From contig NZ_CP146350.1 of NCBI RefSeq assembly GCF_037055355.1, positions 6,967,001 to 7,031,000 on the forward strand: 64,000 nucleotides of DNA. The letters run 5' to 3'. This document shows, piece by piece, positions 36,126 to 45,007 of this stretch. This DNA is from Streptomyces sp. DG1A-41. Its GTDB lineage: Bacteria > Actinomycetota > Actinomycetes > Streptomycetales > Streptomycetaceae. Positions within the stretch are counted from its first letter, which is position 1. Every line of letters starts with the position of its first letter. Under the pieces are notes generated by a model. The model had not been told where the DNA came from. It searched no databases and worked only from the letters and a program-made list of their open reading frames with translations. The translations under genes were made by a program, and so were the position numbers.

Positions 36126-39076
36126 TCGACTGGGACGGTCGCGACACGGAACATCCGGAGTTCGCCGAAGGCATACGTGAGGCGCTGCTCGCCACCACGA
36201 CCCGCGCGGAGCTGGCCCGCATCATCAGTGTCCTGGGCGAACTGCCCGCGGCAGGAGAACGCGGTGTCGCGCTGCGGACCGCCCTGCGTGACCCGTACGG
36301 CGCCGCCCTGCCCGACCCGGACGCCGGGGCCTGGCGGCAGTCCGAGGTCGCGGTCATGAGGGCGCTGGCGGGACCGTATTCCGAACGGGCCCGCCGGATC
36401 GAGGCGGGGCGAGGCGTCCCGAGTGTTGTCACCCACAGGCCCGGAGGGCGGTGCACACGGCCGACGGACGGGCCCGTCCACGAGAGACCGGCCGCGCAGC
36501 CGGCGGCGATGTCTCCCGAGCTGAACCAGCACCCGACGGAGGCGCGGCAGGGAATGAACAGGACATCGACGGAATCACCTGCACTCCTGGTGAATGTTCC
36601 CCTGCGGAACACGACGTTCGTCGGCCGTCAGGCACTGTTGCGGACGGTGGAGGAACAGCTCGCCGCCCAGGACACCGCGGCCGTACTGCCTCACGCACTG
36701 CATGGGCTCGGCGGTGTGGGCAAGTCCCAGCTCGTGCTGGAGTACGTCTACACCCACCAGTACGACTACAAGGTGATCTGCTGGATCCCCGCCGAGCGGG
36801 AGAGCCTCGTGCTCGCCGCACTGGCGACTCTGGCCGGCCAACTGGGCGTCGCCCCGACGGATCAGGACAGCGTGGGAGTTCCCGCCGCAGGCACGGCCGT
36901 TCCCGCGGCCCTGGAGGCGCTGCGGACCGGAGTGCCGCACGACGACTGGCTGCTGGTCTTCGACAACGCCGAGGACGTCGAGATGGTGCGTGGTTACTTC
37001 CCGGCCAACGGGCCCGGGAAGATCATCGTCACCTCCCGAAACCGAGCATGGGAGCGGGTGGCAACCCCACTGCCCGTGGATGTCTTCGAACGTGTGGAAT
37101 CCATCGAACTGCTCCAGAAGCGGTCCCCCGACCTGTCGACCGAGGACGCCGGCCGGCTCGCCGAGGCTCTCGGCGACCTGCCCCTCGCGGTGGAGCAGGC
37201 GGGCACCTGGCACGCTGTGACGGGCATGCAGGTCGACGAGTATCTCGACCTGCTCGACCAGCGCAGCCCCGAGATCCTCGATCTCGACCCCGCACCCGAC
37301 TACCCGGTCTCCGTCGCCGCCGCCTGGGACATCTCACTGGAACGGCTCCAGCAGAGCAATCCCGGCGCCCGGCAGCTTCTCGACATCTGCGCCAGCATGG
37401 CCCCCGAGCCCATTCCGAAGTCCATCCTGCGCGGCAGCCGCGGTGTCACCATCACGCCCGAGGTGGACCCTCTGCTGCGTGAATCGATCAAACTGAACCG
37501 CGCCGTGCGCGACCTCAGCCAGTTCTCCCTGGTCAAGGTCGACCCGCGGACCGACACCCTGCAGATGCACCGCCTGCTGCAGACCGTGCTCCTGGCCAAA
37601 CTGAGCCACGAGGAACGGGAGCACATGCGGGACGCCGCACACCAGTTGCTGTCGGCCGCCAAACCGGGCCCCTACGGCTCGGCGCTGGAATGGCGCGCCT
37701 ACCAGGCGCTGCTGCCCCATGTGCTCACCTCCCGGGCGGTGACCAGCACCGACACCTATGTGCGCGAACTGGTTTTCGACACCGTTTGGTTCCTCTATTA
37801 CTGGGGCGATCACCAGGGCGCCGCGGACCTTGCCCGGCAGGCCTGGAGTGCATGGCTCGCGGCTTCGGGGGAGGAGAACATCCACGTCATCCGCACGATG
37901 AAGAGCCTGGGGTTCCTGCTGCGACAGATCGGCCAGGTCCCCGAGTCCATCCCGCTCACCGAGAGGGCGCTGGAGGTCTCCCGCCGCATGGAGGTCGACC
38001 CCGAGGACCTGATCGACTCCCTGTGCGAGATGGCCGACGCCTGCGGCTACCAGGCCAGGTTCCAGGAGGCGCGGGATTTGTGCTTGGAAGCCGCCGAGCT
38101 GGCGCGGTCCCAGTTCGGTTCGGACGACCCCATAACACTGCGGGCCACTCACAGCTGGGGCGTTGCCCTGCGACTGTGCGGGCAGTTCGCGGATGCGCTG
38201 CGCCTCGACCAGGAGAACGCCCGGCTGAGGGATCTGATGTTCGGGCCGGCGAACTTCTTCACCCTCAACAGCCTCAACGCCCTTGCCCTTGACATGCTGG
38301 AAGCCGGCAACTATGCGGGTGCCCGAGGCTTTCAGGAGGATGTGCACCGCCGGGTGCGTGCCGCGCTCGGTGCGGAGAACCCGCTCAGCCTGCGTATCGC
38401 CCGCACTCTCGCGGTCTGCCGGCGCCGTGACGGTGCGCTCGTCGAGGCCGCCCGGTTGTCCGAGGCCACGTTGCGGCGCTTCAGCGCCCGCTACGGCCCC
38501 GACCACTTCGACTCGCTGCAGACGGCGACCAACGTGGCGGTCGACCGGCGCCTTGCCGGCGGGCTCGAGGAATCCCGAGGACTGGCCGAGGAGACCCTGC
38601 GACGGTATGCGTACCTCCTCGGTGAGGACCACGCTTACTCCCTGCTGACCAAAGCGAACCTTGCCGCCACCCTGCGCGCGCTCGGCTCCCTCGACGAGGC
38701 GCAGGAGTTGGAGGACGAGGCGGCCCGCAGGCTCGGCGAGACGGTGGGACCCGGTCATGTGATCACTCTGACCGCGGCGATCGGCCGGGCCAACACGGCT
38801 TACCTCCGCCTCGACTTCGACCGGGCACACGAGATCGACGGGACCACTGTGCCGCTGCTGGCAGAAGTCCTGGGCGAGGAACACCCGCTGACCCTGTCCG
38901 GCACGGCGAACCTTGCCCTCGACCTGCGCGGGCTGGGCCGCGGCGCGGAGGCGGACCGGCTGCAGCAGCAGGCGGTGGCGGGCTTCGCCCGCGCGCTCAG
39001 TGTCGACCATCCCTGGCTGCTCGCGGCCCGTCAGCGCCGTCGCATCGAGTGCGACATGACACCCATGCCGCTCTAG
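36113..39076 (+). CDS. STAND NTPase with TPR repeats (FxsT-like), with vWA-protein C-terminal module
   Basis: An open frame of 988 codons from ATG 36113, though the natural start may be the upstream GTG 34761 if the frame change is an error. Residues 1-100 are the SAV_2336-type C-terminus. From about 147 (ATG 36554 could also start it) come VPLRNTTFVGRQALLRTVEE, P-loop GLGGVGKSQLVLEY, Walker B WLLVFDNAED, KIIVTSRNRAWERV and DLPLAVEQAG, the NB-ARC/STAND core. From about 510 to the end lie roughly ten TPR repeats (GQVPESIPLTERALEVSRR, LGEDHAYSLLTKANLAATLR). This is the FxSxx-COOH system TPR protein type. STAND proteins sense via repeats, oligomerise on NTP binding and trigger effectors. Confidence 0.85.
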   Translation: MGGLIDWDGRDTEHPEFAEGIREALLATTTRAELARIISVLGELPAAGERGVALRTALRDPYGAALPDPDAGAWRQSEVAVMRALAGPYSERARRIEAGRGVPSVVTHRPGGRCTRPTDGPVHERPAAQPAAMSPELNQHPTEARQGMNRTSTESPALLVNVPLRNTTFVGRQALLRTVEEQLAAQDTAAVLPHALHGLGGVGKSQLVLEYVYTHQYDYKVICWIPAERESLVLAALATLAGQLGVAPTDQDSVGVPAAGTAVPAALEALRTGVPHDDWLLVFDNAEDVEMVRGYFPANGPGKIIVTSRNRAWERVATPLPVDVFERVESIELLQKRSPDLSTEDAGRLAEALGDLPLAVEQAGTWHAVTGMQVDEYLDLLDQRSPEILDLDPAPDYPVSVAAAWDISLERLQQSNPGARQLLDICASMAPEPIPKSILRGSRGVTITPEVDPLLRESIKLNRAVRDLSQFSLVKVDPRTDTLQMHRLLQTVLLAKLSHEEREHMRDAAHQLLSAAKPGPYGSALEWRAYQALLPHVLTSRAVTSTDTYVRELVFDTVWFLYYWGDHQGAADLARQAWSAWLAASGEENIHVIRTMKSLGFLLRQIGQVPESIPLTERALEVSRRMEVDPEDLIDSLCEMADACGYQARFQEARDLCLEAAELARSQFGSDDPITLRATHSWGVALRLCGQFADALRLDQENARLRDLMFGPANFFTLNSLNALALDMLEAGNYAGARGFQEDVHRRVRAALGAENPLSLRIARTLAVCRRRDGALVEAARLSEATLRRFSARYGPDHFDSLQTATNVAVDRRLAGGLEESRGLAEETLRRYAYLLGEDHAYSLLTKANLAATLRALGSLDEAQELEDEAARRLGETVGPGHVITLTAAIGRANTAYLRLDFDRAHEIDGTTVPLLAEVLGEEHPLTLSGTANLALDLRGLGRGAEADRLQQQAVAGFARALSVDHPWLLAARQRRRIECDMTPMPL

Positions 39077-39141
39077 CGGCTGATGACGGCCACCAGTGCC
39101 CGGAAAGTGCTTCCTCGTTCGAAGAAGGAGAAAGAGGGCTC

Positions 39142-40314
39142 ATGTCGACGGTTGTGCTCGTTCACGGGACAGGAGTGCGCCGACCGGGCTTCTCGGCGCT
39201 CGCGGGACGTGTCACCGCCGGGCTCACCGCTCTGCGTGACGACCTGTGCATCGTGCCTTACTACTGGGGCGGGACACACGGCGCCATCCTCGCCGCAGGC
39301 GGCGCCAGCATCCCGCCGGAGACCGGCGGGCACCGCGGGATCGGCAGCTTCCCCGACACCTCGGCGGCCGACCACGACGTGGCGGCCTGGGCCGCTCTCT
39401 ACGCCGACCCCGACGCCGAACTCGTTCTCGCGGCAGCAGCCGCACACGGCCCCAACGAGCGGCCACCGGGCTCAGCACTCCCGGAACAGCGGCTCCAGGA
39501 GCGGTTGACCACCCTGATGGCCGAGGGCGGCGACATCGCGCCCGAGTGGGCCCCCGCGCTGGCGGAGGCCGCGACACGCCTGCGCGATCATCCACTGCTC
39601 GGCTCCGCCGCCGCATTCCTCGACCCGGACGAATTCACCGTGCTGGCGGCCAGGGCACTGGTCGCCCAAGCCGTCACCCGGGCCCTCGACGCCGGCCATC
39701 CGCTCGTTCCGGACGGCCGCAGCCGCGACGAACTCGTCGACCGCCTCGCTCACTACCTCGGCGCTGTACCGAGGGGCTCCGAACGCGGCCTGCGGACCCG
39801 CCTGCTGGGGTGGGCGGGAACCCTGGCCTCGCGAGCCGTTCTCCGGCGCCGCCACTCACTCACCCACGCTGCCCATCCGGCCGCGGGCGATGTGCTGCGC
39901 TACCTCTGCCGTGGTGAGGGAGTCCGCGCCGAACTGCGCACCCTGGTCTCAGGTCTCGAACCCCCGGTGACCCTGATCGGTCACAGCCTCGGTGGGATCA
40001 TCGCGCTCGACACCCTCGTCGCCACTCCACTGCCGCAGGTCCGGTTCCTGGTGACGGTCGGCTCCCAGGCGCCCTTCCTCTACGAATCCGGGTCCTTGCC
40101 TTCTCTCACCCACCCCCAACCATTGCCCCCGCACGTACCGGAGTGGCTGAACGTGTACGACCCGCGCGACGTACTGAGCTACGTCGGGGCCCGCCTCTTT
40201 CCCGGCCGGATCACCGACGCGGCCGTGGACAGCCGGCAGCCCTTCCCCGCCGCGCACAGCGCCTACTGGACGAACCCGGGCGTGTACCGGCTCATCTCGG
40301 AGCGCCTCCCGTGA
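39142..40314 (+). CDS. Alpha/beta hydrolase (lipase-like) in conflict island
   Basis: A 390-residue hydrolase. STVVLVHGTGVRRPGFSAL carries the oxyanion HGTG loop at residue 8; the nucleophile is Ser282 in VTLIGHSLGGIIALDTL; Asp in NVYDPRDVLSYVG and His in FPAAHSAYWTNPGVYRL complete a triad. The long helical part between (residues 60-260) would be a lid. Start ATG 39142 with GAAGGAGAAAGAGG upstream. Its stop overlaps the caspase gene start (GTGA). In ternary conflict systems lipase-like enzymes serve as effectors against membranes; that role here is inference. Confidence 0.85.
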   Translation: MSTVVLVHGTGVRRPGFSALAGRVTAGLTALRDDLCIVPYYWGGTHGAILAAGGASIPPETGGHRGIGSFPDTSAADHDVAAWAALYADPDAELVLAAAAAHGPNERPPGSALPEQRLQERLTTLMAEGGDIAPEWAPALAEAATRLRDHPLLGSAAAFLDPDEFTVLAARALVAQAVTRALDAGHPLVPDGRSRDELVDRLAHYLGAVPRGSERGLRTRLLGWAGTLASRAVLRRRHSLTHAAHPAAGDVLRYLCRGEGVRAELRTLVSGLEPPVTLIGHSLGGIIALDTLVATPLPQVRFLVTVGSQAPFLYESGSLPSLTHPQPLPPHVPEWLNVYDPRDVLSYVGARLFPGRITDAAVDSRQPFPAAHSAYWTNPGVYRLISERLP

Positions 40315-41465
40315 CCGGGCACGACCGCCCTGTGCGGGGCGTGGACCCCGCCCGGGTGCGCGCCCTGATCGTAGGTGTCGAGGCGTACGAGGCGGGCTCC
40401 ACCTGGGACCTTCCCGGCCCGGCCCGTGACGCCGTCGCCTTCCACCGGATGCTGCGTTCGGCCGGAGTGCCCGAGAACCAACTCCACCTGCATCTGTCTC
40501 CGTTGCCGCCCTTCGTACCGCGGGTCGAGTACCGGCCCGCCGACCACGCCACGCTGCGTCGCGCCTTGGTGCGGGAACTGCCGAGGGCCCGCGGAGACAT
40601 CCTCTGGGTGTGGTGGGGCGGGCACGGAGTCCTCGACCGGGCCGGGCACACCCGGCTGTTCTGCGCGGATGCCACCACGAGCGACAAGGTCTGCCTCGAC
40701 CTCGAGTCGGCGCTCACCCGCTACGCCAGCGACGCCGTGCCCGGATTCACCGAGCAGCTGTGGATCGTTGACGCGTGCGAGACGTTCGAGGAAGCTCTCG
40801 CCTTCCGCGACCCGCTGCCGTCCTACGCCCTGCCGAGCGGACGGCGCACGCTCACCCACCGGCAGACGCTGATGCGGGCCGCGGGCCGGGGCAGACAAGC
40901 GGCCAACGATCCTGTGCGGGCCACCGGTCTCTTCTCGGACGTACTCCTCGACGTCCTGACGGACCACGCGGACGTTCTGCCGGCTGTGCCGGACCCGGAG
41001 GAACTGTTCACCGCGGTGAGGGAGCGGATCGCGGTGCTCCGGGAAGCCGGCCGGACCTTCCAGCACCCCGAGATTCAACTCCGCACCCCAGGGCGCATGG
41101 AGGAGCTGGCGGCTTCGGGTGACGCACCCGCGCCCCGGGAGCGGTCCGTCTCCCCGTTGCATCGCGCGGTGGAAGCGCTTCTCGCCTACCCGTTGATGGC
41201 CGACCCTGCCGAACGGCAGGCCGTCGTGGCCGGCTTGGGGCCGTCCCTGTCCGGGACACTGCCTCGGCACAGCAAGGCCCGGACCGACGCGGCAGGCATC
41301 CTCACGGCGCTCGCCCACCGACAGCCCGAGGCACTCTGGGAGTTGTACGACGCCGTACTGATCGTCGACGACGATCCCGAGAGGCAGTCCGAACTGGCCG
41401 CCGCGCTGCGCGCACTGGTCCGGTCGAGCAGCACACGCCGAGACACGGGGCACCATGTGCGATGA
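40311..41465 (+). CDS. Caspase-like protease with C-terminal EAD2 domain
   Basis: A 384-residue protein. Residues 12-240 are a caspase/peptidase C14 fold: VRALIVGVEAYEAGSTW, DILWVWWGGHGVLDRAG with catalytic His105, and LWIVDACETFEE with catalytic Cys156. Residues about 287-375 (LHRAVEALLAYPLMADPAER, LTALAHRQPEALWELYDAVL, DDDPERQSELAAAL) form an effector-associated domain 2 like that at the N-terminus of the VMAP protein. EADs bring effectors to the hub by like-with-like contact. Starts at GTG 40311 inside the hydrolase stop. Proteolytic target unknown; the small peptide and VMAP are candidates. Confidence 0.9.
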   Translation: MTGHDRPVRGVDPARVRALIVGVEAYEAGSTWDLPGPARDAVAFHRMLRSAGVPENQLHLHLSPLPPFVPRVEYRPADHATLRRALVRELPRARGDILWVWWGGHGVLDRAGHTRLFCADATTSDKVCLDLESALTRYASDAVPGFTEQLWIVDACETFEEALAFRDPLPSYALPSGRRTLTHRQTLMRAAGRGRQAANDPVRATGLFSDVLLDVLTDHADVLPAVPDPEELFTAVRERIAVLREAGRTFQHPEIQLRTPGRMEELAASGDAPAPRERSVSPLHRAVEALLAYPLMADPAERQAVVAGLGPSLSGTLPRHSKARTDAAGILTALAHRQPEALWELYDAVLIVDDDPERQSELAAALRALVRSSSTRRDTGHHVR

Positions 41466-41539
41466 TCTGGCGGTCGGTCGGGCTGCGGACGGGCCCTGGT
41501 GCCTTGTGTGCCACCATGGACCGAGAAGGGGGAGACACC

Positions 41540-41770
41540 GTGGAGCAGTCGAGCGCTCGCCACTGGGCTGATACCGCCGTTCACCAGTCGTCCTCCTGCA
41601 CGGGTGGAGCCCCGGAGTGGGAATCGGATCTGGCCGACCTGTCGGATCTGCCTCTGACAGATGTGGACGATCTGGCTCCGCTCGGGCCCGGTACGCGTCT
41701 CCTCGCAGAGGTCCTGCGTGCGCGCAACAGCATGACGGGCGGGAACGAGGGAACCGCCAGGGCCGAATAG
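41540..41770 (+). CDS. Small FxSxx-precursor-like peptide lacking the FxSxx end
   Basis: A 76-residue frame from GTG 41540, preceded by AAGGGGGAG at 5-6 bases; an in-frame ATG at 41462 overlaps the caspase stop and would give 102 residues. The part EWESDLADLSDLPLTDVDDL followed by GPGTRLLAEVLRARN resembles the body of FxSxx-COOH precursor proteins (D-L-x-D-L-P-L). The C-terminus is GGNEGTARAE, with no Phe-x-Ser-x-x, and the gene encodes one Cys (SSSCTGG). It sits directly before the HExxH enzyme, so it is the likely substrate. Classification is moderate. Confidence 0.6.
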   Translation: MEQSSARHWADTAVHQSSSCTGGAPEWESDLADLSDLPLTDVDDLAPLGPGTRLLAEVLRARNSMTGGNEGTARAE

Positions 41771-41850
41771 TCCCCGCCCGCCGCGGGGGCTCCTGATGAG
41801 CCCCGAGCGACCGGGCCCAGGTGCGTTTGCCTTGCCGGAGGTTTCCGCCC

Positions 41851-43563
41851 ATGACCAGCGAGCCGACATCCGCCCCCTTCCGTATGCCCGCGCGGCTCCT
41901 CGCGGAGCTGGCCACCGGGGGCGGATCCGAGCAGGCCGTGGCCTTCCTCGAACGGGCGGAGCGGGCACGCCGACTGCTGCTGTTACGGACGCTGCTGGCC
42001 CGCCTCGAAGGGCTGGCCACACCGCTGACCTTGCCTGCCGAGGCCTGGCGCGTCCTCAAGGAGTCGGCCGCGCTGGTGCCGGAGCCCGTCGACCGGCTGT
42101 TGCTCGCGCCCGCTACCGGTGGCTGGATCGCCCATCTGCTGCGCCGGGTGCACGGCACTGCGGACGGTCCGCCTGTGTGGGTGGAGGCGGGGCACTTGTG
42201 CGCGCTGGCTGTCACCGCGGCCGTGCACGCCGGTACGGTGACGGATCTCCGCGTGCCTCTCACGGACGGGCAGCTGTATCTGCCGGGCCTGGGGCTTGCC
42301 CGACTTCCGGACTCTGTGCCGGGTTTGACGGTCGGCCGGGCACACACCAGTGGCGGAGAGCTGACGCTCACCGGGACGGCCCCCGACGGCGGCGCGACCT
42401 CCTTGACGATCCGCCCGAGCGCGGCACCACTGCCGGGCGGCACCGCACGGCCGGCTCCGGTGCACACGGCCTCCCCCTGGCTCCCCCTGCGCACTCTGAC
42501 CCACAGCGGCCCCGCCGGTCCTGTCACCATCCCGCTCGACGACCTCGGTCCTTACCGCGACCTCGACGATCCTCTGCCGCCCGCCAGGCTCGACGCCGCG
42601 GAGGCGGCAACGTGGCAACGGCTGTTCGAAGCGGCGGTCGCGGTGCTCTCCCCGCCGGGCGGTACGGGGCCTGGGCGGCTCGACCCGGCCATGATCCGCG
42701 CCATTGTGCCCTGGGGCCGCACCAGCACGTCGCCTCCCGCCCCGCCGACCGTGCGGGTCTCCGCCTCCAGCGGCGACTCCTTCGGCGCCATGGTCATCGC
42801 ACGCCCGTCCTCCCCGCTCGCCCTCGCCGAGACCCTGGTCCACGAGTTCCAGCACAGCAAGATGGCCGCCCTCCTGCACCTCTTCCCGCTGCTCGACGAC
42901 GACCGGGAGGAGCGCTACTACGCCCCTTGGCGGCCCGACCCGCGGCACCTCACCGGCCTGCTGCACGGCGCGTACGCCTTCACGGGCGTCGCGGGCTTCT
43001 GGCGGGACCGTCTGGCCGTGGCGCGGGACGACCGGTCGGCCGACCTGGCCGGGTACCACTTCGCGCTGCGCCGGCTGCAAAGCCGTCTCGTCGTGCGCAC
43101 CCTGCTGGCGGAGGGCCGTCTCACCCCGCAGGGCCGGGCCCTCGTGTCGGGCCTCGCCGGCACGCTCGACGGCTGGCTGCGCGAGCCGGTCCCCTCCGCC
43201 GCGCTCACCCGTGCCCGTACGGCCGCCGCGCTGCACCGCACCGAGTGGCGGCTGCGCAACGTCGCCCCGCCCTCCCCGGGAACCGGAGGCCCCCGCTTCC
43301 GCCCCGACCGCACCTCCTGGCCCGATGTGCGCACGGACGCCTTCGCCTCCCGCCCCGCCGTCCCGCACACCGCCGACGAGCACCTGGCCGCCGGGGACGC
43401 GGCCGCCGCGCTCGCCCGGTACGCCGGACAGCTGGCCGCCGACCCCGCGGAGCCGCATGCCCTGGCCGGCTGGATCGTCGCCCGGGCCGTGCTCGACCCG
43501 GGCCGGGCGACGCGGCGCATGCTGGCCCGGCCGGAACTGCTCCAGCCGCTCCCGAGCGGCTGA
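41851..43563 (+). CDS. HExxH peptide-modifying enzyme (aKG-HExxH beta-hydroxylase family)
   Basis: A 570-residue protein. The motif LVHEFQHSKMAALLHLFPLL gives H331, E332 and H335, and the region after it (YYAPWRPDPRHLTGLLHGAY, AFTGVAGFWRD) matches the mod_HExxH family, usually found as the C-terminal part of FxsB radical SAM proteins or alone. Members have been described as iron/2-oxoglutarate-dependent peptide beta-hydroxylases. No radical SAM CxxxCxxC motif occurs here. The end has TPR-like helices (AALARYAGQLAADPAEPHAL). Start ATG 41851 with GGAGG about nine bases upstream. It closes the island. Confidence 0.85.
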   Translation: MTSEPTSAPFRMPARLLAELATGGGSEQAVAFLERAERARRLLLLRTLLARLEGLATPLTLPAEAWRVLKESAALVPEPVDRLLLAPATGGWIAHLLRRVHGTADGPPVWVEAGHLCALAVTAAVHAGTVTDLRVPLTDGQLYLPGLGLARLPDSVPGLTVGRAHTSGGELTLTGTAPDGGATSLTIRPSAAPLPGGTARPAPVHTASPWLPLRTLTHSGPAGPVTIPLDDLGPYRDLDDPLPPARLDAAEAATWQRLFEAAVAVLSPPGGTGPGRLDPAMIRAIVPWGRTSTSPPAPPTVRVSASSGDSFGAMVIARPSSPLALAETLVHEFQHSKMAALLHLFPLLDDDREERYYAPWRPDPRHLTGLLHGAYAFTGVAGFWRDRLAVARDDRSADLAGYHFALRRLQSRLVVRTLLAEGRLTPQGRALVSGLAGTLDGWLREPVPSAALTRARTAAALHRTEWRLRNVAPPSPGTGGPRFRPDRTSWPDVRTDAFASRPAVPHTADEHLAAGDAAAALARYAGQLAADPAEPHALAGWIVARAVLDPGRATRRMLARPELLQPLPSG

Positions 43564-43694
43564 CCGGGTACTGAGCGGCGGGGGCATGCGGGGATCTCCC
43601 GCCCGGCTGATTGTCGTCAGGCAGACGCAAACAAGAGTTCGCCGAAACGCGCGAGCAGCGCGTCAACCGGCGCTCCGGTGGTCAGGATGGAGGC

Positions 43695-44918
43695 ATGGCT
43701 TACCACGTCCACTCCGAGGCCGGGCGGCTGCGCCGTGTCATCCTGCACCGGCCCGATCTCGAGCTCAAAAGGCTCACCCCCAGCAACAAGACATCGCTGC
43801 TCTTCGACGACGTGCTGTGGGTGCGCAGGGCCCGCGCCGAGCACGACGGGTTCGCCGACGTGCTGCGCGACCGGGGCGTCACCGTCCACCTCTTCGGTGA
43901 CCTGCTGGCCGAGGCCCTTCAGGTGCCGGCGGCCAGGGCCCTCGTCCTGGACCGGGTCTTCGACGAGAAGGAGTACGGCCCGCTGGCCACCGACCATCTG
44001 AGAGCCGCCTTCGAGAATCTGCCCGGGGCGGAGCTGGCCGAGCTCCTGGTCGGCGGCATGACCAAGCGTGAGTTCCTCGATGTGCACCCGGAGCCGACGT
44101 CGGTGCGCTTCCACGTCATGGAACTGGACGACTTCCTGCTGTACCCGCTGCCCAACCACCTCTTCACCCGCGACACCTCCGCGTGGATCTACGACGGCGT
44201 CTCCATCAACGCGATGCGCTGGCCCGCCCGGCAGCGCGAGACCGTGCACTTCGAGGCGATCTACCGGCACCACCCGCTGTTCCGCGACGAGACCTTCCAC
44301 GTCTGGTCCGAGGGGCAGGCCGACTACCCGTCCACCATCGAGGGCGGGGACGTCCTCGTCATCGGCAACGGGGCGGTGCTCATCGGCATGAGCGAGCGCA
44401 CCACGCCCCAGGCCGTCGAGATGCTCGCGCACAAGCTGTTCGCCGCCGGTTCCGCCGAGACGATCGTGGCCCTCGACATGCCCAAGCGGCGTGCCTTCAT
44501 GCACCTCGACACCGTGATGACGATGGTCGACGGAGACACCTTCACCCAGTACGCGGGGCTCGGCATGCTCCGCTCGTACACCATCGAACCGGGCGTCGGC
44601 GAGAAGGAGCTCAAGGTCACCGACCATCCGCCGGAGCACATGCACCGCGCGATCGCCGCCGCGCTCGGCCTGAACGAGATCCGGGTGCTGACCGCCACCC
44701 AGGACGTGCACGCGGCCGAACGCGAGCAGTGGGACGACGGCTGCAACGTCCTGGCCGTCGAACCCGGCGTCGTGGTCGCCTACGAGCGGAACGCCACCAC
44801 CAACACCCACCTGCGCAAACAGGGCATCGAAGTGATAGAGATCCCGGGCAGTGAGCTGGGGCGGGGGAGGGGCGGGCCGCGGTGCATGAGCTGCCCGGTG
44901 GAACGGGAGGCCGTATGA
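43695..44918 (+). CDS. arcA: Arginine deiminase
   Basis: A 407-residue enzyme converting arginine to citrulline and ammonia. Guanidino-group hydrolase motifs are clear: [64 protein letters not shown], and the C-terminal catalytic Cys in [13 protein letters not shown]. Start ATG 43695 with GGATGGAGG upstream. Followed by ornithine carbamoyltransferase, so the two form the first steps of the arginine deiminase pathway; carbamate kinase and the arginine/ornithine antiporter are not in the window. Confidence 0.96.
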   Translation: MAYHVHSEAGRLRRVILHRPDLELKRLTPSNKTSLLFDDVLWVRRARAEHDGFADVLRDRGVTVHLFGDLLAEALQVPAARALVLDRVFDEKEYGPLATDHLRAAFENLPGAELAELLVGGMTKREFLDVHPEPTSVRFHVMELDDFLLYPLPNHLFTRDTSAWIYDGVSINAMRWPARQRETVHFEAIYRHHPLFRDETFHVWSEGQADYPSTIEGGDVLVIGNGAVLIGMSERTTPQAVEMLAHKLFAAGSAETIVALDMPKRRAFMHLDTVMTMVDGDTFTQYAGLGMLRSYTIEPGVGEKELKVTDHPPEHMHRAIAAALGLNEIRVLTATQDVHAAEREQWDDGCNVLAVEPGVVVAYERNATTNTHLRKQGIEVIEIPGSELGRGRGGPRCMSCPVEREAV

Positions 44919-44942
44919 GCACCCACCGTGACGTATAGGCAT

Positions 44943-44967
44943 ACTGGGTTTTGTATAGTATTCCAGT
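44943..44967. promoter_or_regulatory. AT-rich promoter/operator region between arcA and argF
   Basis: ACTGG (44943-44947) and CCAGT (44963-44967) form an inverted repeat around an AT-rich centre containing TATAGT (44954-44959), a good -10 candidate for argF. The composition is unusual for this genome. An ArgR-type operator is possible but the standard ARG box is not obvious, and no strong -35 is visible. Confidence 0.4.
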
Positions 44968-45007
44968 AGTCGTCCGTCCCCGTACCGCCGTATCCCTGGA
45001 GCGCCCC

